NCBI GenBank assembly: GCA_964580435.1
Contig: CAZOKP010000064.1
Span: forward strand, 1 to 15,626
DNA from: CAZKEW01 sp964580435
Lineage (GTDB): Bacteria; Acidobacteriota; Aminicenantia; Aminicenantales; UBA8522
Reading direction: 5' to 3'
Length of the DNA stretch: 15,626 bases
A program made the position numbers and the translations under genes. Shown here piece after piece: positions 14,591 through 15,626 of this stretch; the first letter of the stretch is position 1; every line of letters starts with the position of its first letter. The notes below the pieces were generated by a model that was not told where the DNA came from, did no database searches, and saw only the letters and a list, made by a program, of their open reading frames with translations.

Positions 14591-15403
14591 CTAACGCTTT
14601 CGCCGGGTCGCAGCTATTTTTATTTCCTGCCCTGGTCGAGATCCGATTTTCAGAGCGGCAGACGCTTCTCGGGCGGAGATTTCGATCAACCCGAGGCTGC
14701 CGACGAGGAAAAAGACCTCACCCTTCTCGGCCTCGGAATAGTTTTCTCTCCATCCCCCGAACCTCTTTTCTCCCACAAAAAGGGCCAGCCTCTCCTTCCC
14801 TTTTTCTGCGGCCAAGAGTCCCATCAAGTCGCCCGGGATGTTCGTGATCAAGTTACCGAATTTATCAGCATAGAGGACCCGGCCGTGAATCTCGCCGCCC
14901 GCCATCTCGGCCTTTCGCACTTCCCTTCTCTTGAAATCCTTCACCACCGGCCCAAACGCATCTATTCGCGTCCCCATGGATAACCAGGCTGCTGCGGGCG
15001 CGATCTTGTCCCGGCCCTCAAAGGTTTGGCTCGCGGGCGTCAGAAAGAATTGGGGGTTGGTGATTTGCCTAACTTGATCGACCGTTCCTTCACTCAGCGC
15101 CAGACTCAAGATGCCATTGTCGGGAGCGATAAAAAAATATTTCTCGGTTTTGACTAGAACGATTCGTCTTGTTGAGCCGACGCTGGGATCGACGATAGCA
15201 AGGAAAATCGTGTTCTCCGGAAAGTACCTGTAAGTGGCAAAAAGCACAAACCCGGCCGCATCGATGTCGAACGAGGGGATGCGATGGCTGATATCAACGA
15301 TCCTGGCCTCGGGGTTCAGATTCAGGATAACCGCTTTCAAGGAGGCGACAAAAAAATCGTCCTCTCCGAAATCCGTGAGCAGGGCGATGACCGAAGATGC
15401 CAT
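14591..15403 (-). CDS. S-adenosyl-L-methionine hydroxide adenosyltransferase (SAM hydrolase, DUF62 family)
   Basis: A 270-residue enzyme of the family formerly called DUF62, whose members hydrolyse SAM to adenosine and methionine and are related to the fluorinases and chlorinases. Family motifs are LLTDFGEDDFFVASLKAVIL (8-27), VDISHRIPSFD, AIVDPSVGS, FIAPDNGILS and DKFGNLITNIP, covering both the N-terminal SAM-binding domain and the C-terminal barrel. The length is normal, and the first 8 residues before the conserved LTDFG are as expected, supporting the ATG at 15403. No Shine-Dalgarno precedes it, and the predicted promoter puts the RNA start almost at the ATG. The gene is first of a two-gene unit with recD2. 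The role of the enzyme is unclear in most bacteria; no halogenation genes are nearby. Confidence 0.93.
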   Translation of the reverse strand: MASSVIALLTDFGEDDFFVASLKAVILNLNPEARIVDISHRIPSFDIDAAGFVLFATYRYFPENTIFLAIVDPSVGSTRRIVLVKTEKYFFIAPDNGILSLALSEGTVDQVRQITNPQFFLTPASQTFEGRDKIAPAAAWLSMGTRIDAFGPVVKDFKRREVRKAEMAGGEIHGRVLYADKFGNLITNIPGDLMGLLAAEKGKERLALFVGEKRFGGWRENYSEAEKGEVFFLVGSLGLIEISAREASAALKIGSRPGQEIKIAATRRKR

Positions 15404-15411
15404 TTCTATTC

Positions 15412-15440
15412 ATATTATGTCATTCCCTTGAGCGGGTCAA
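15412..15440 (-). promoter_or_regulatory. Promoter of the SAM hydrolase-recD2 unit (leaderless arrangement)
   Basis: TTGACC (15435-15440, five of six), a 17-nt spacer and TAATAT (15412-15417, four of six) on the minus strand. Only 8 nt separate the -10 hexamer from the ATG at 15403, so transcription would begin at or within about two bases of the start codon. Confidence 0.45.
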
Positions 15441-15590
15441 CCTGCCTCACGGCGGGAAGCATCTCTGATTATGCGAGAGCGGGGCTTTGAAAAGGGCTCG
15501 GGCGACCATCACGCGGAGATCAGCCTGAGGGCCCGTCCGCACGAGGGCAGCCGCAGGCCTCCTTATAATTGTGTATGAGGAGGGCGAGGG
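15441..15590. other. GC-rich intergenic region at the right edge
   Basis: Between the SAM hydrolase promoter and the possible plus-strand gene start I see no convincing gene on either strand. TATAAT at 15564-15569 (plus strand) is a perfect -10 hexamer, but no -35 lies 16-18 nt upstream. GC-rich, partly self-complementary stretches occur (for example CTCT...GAGAG around 15463-15480), but I recognise no RNA family. Confidence 0.4.
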
Positions 15591-15626
15591 GTGTGGGCGG
15601 AGAAGGCCGTCCGGAAGCGGAGCGGG
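15591..15626 (+). CDS. Possible start of a divergent gene (12 codons, runs off right edge)
   Basis: A GTG at 15591 opens a frame (MWAEKAVRKRSG) that continues past the window. It is preceded by AGGAGG (15578-15583) at an ideal 7-nt spacing and by the -10-like TATAAT at 15564-15569. No family can be assigned from 12 residues. An ATG at 15575 in another frame is also open to the edge but has no ribosome site. Confidence 0.35.
   Translation, partial: MWAEKAVRKRSG

Noticed and set aside
15447..15626. Minus-strand frame open from the right edge to a TGA at 15447, possibly the end of an upstream gene
   Set aside because: The 59 residues are Pro/Arg-rich with no recognisable family, and they oppose the well-spaced AGGAGG/GTG start on the plus strand. 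It cannot be excluded without the flanking sequence.

Overview
This window looks like chromosomal DNA from a moderately GC-rich, Gram-negative-type (two-membrane) heterotrophic bacterium. The gene mix suggests Acidobacteriota or the related Candidatus Aminicenantes: a very large secreted BNR/VPS10-type propeller protein, a TldD-family peptidase with a Tat signal, and a CHASE2-cyclase. This placement is inferred from gene content alone and is weak. No insertion sequence, integrase, phage gene or CRISPR array was seen.

Layout from left to right: (1) 1-1043, minus strand, the N-terminal 347 residues of a Tat-exported TldD/PmbA-family metallopeptidase that runs off the left edge. (2) 1044-1266, a divergent intergenic region with a good sigma70-type promoter on the plus strand whose spacer holds a perfect 12-bp palindrome. 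(3) 1267-4530, plus strand, a 1087-residue secreted beta-propeller protein. (4) 4531-4717, a convergent intergenic region with a 10-bp inverted repeat 102 nt apart. (5) 4718-5767, minus strand, a radical SAM protein, preceded by a possible 99-residue small protein (5779-6078). Both lie downstream of a near-consensus promoter that also has a palindrome in its spacer. (6) 6187-6261, minus strand, tRNA-Arg(CCT) with its own promoter. (7) 6344-15403, minus strand, seven tightly packed genes in two transcription units.

The first unit to be transcribed (from about 15405) is SAM hydrolase then recD2. It starts at a promoter so close to the ATG that the mRNA may be leaderless. The second unit starts at a promoter directly after the recD2 stop and runs: SH3b protein, M48 lipoprotein metallopeptidase (4-nt overlap), CHASE2-class III adenylate cyclase, metallo-beta-lactamase-fold hydrolase, and an MscS channel with a C-terminal cyclic-nucleotide-binding domain. 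The three distal genes can be read as a self-contained cyclic-nucleotide circuit: an envelope sensor that makes cAMP, a possible phosphodiesterase, and a cAMP-gated channel. The two proximal genes encode envelope proteins and may supply or process the signal. This is the most interesting part of the window. At the far right edge a divergent plus-strand gene may begin at 15591.
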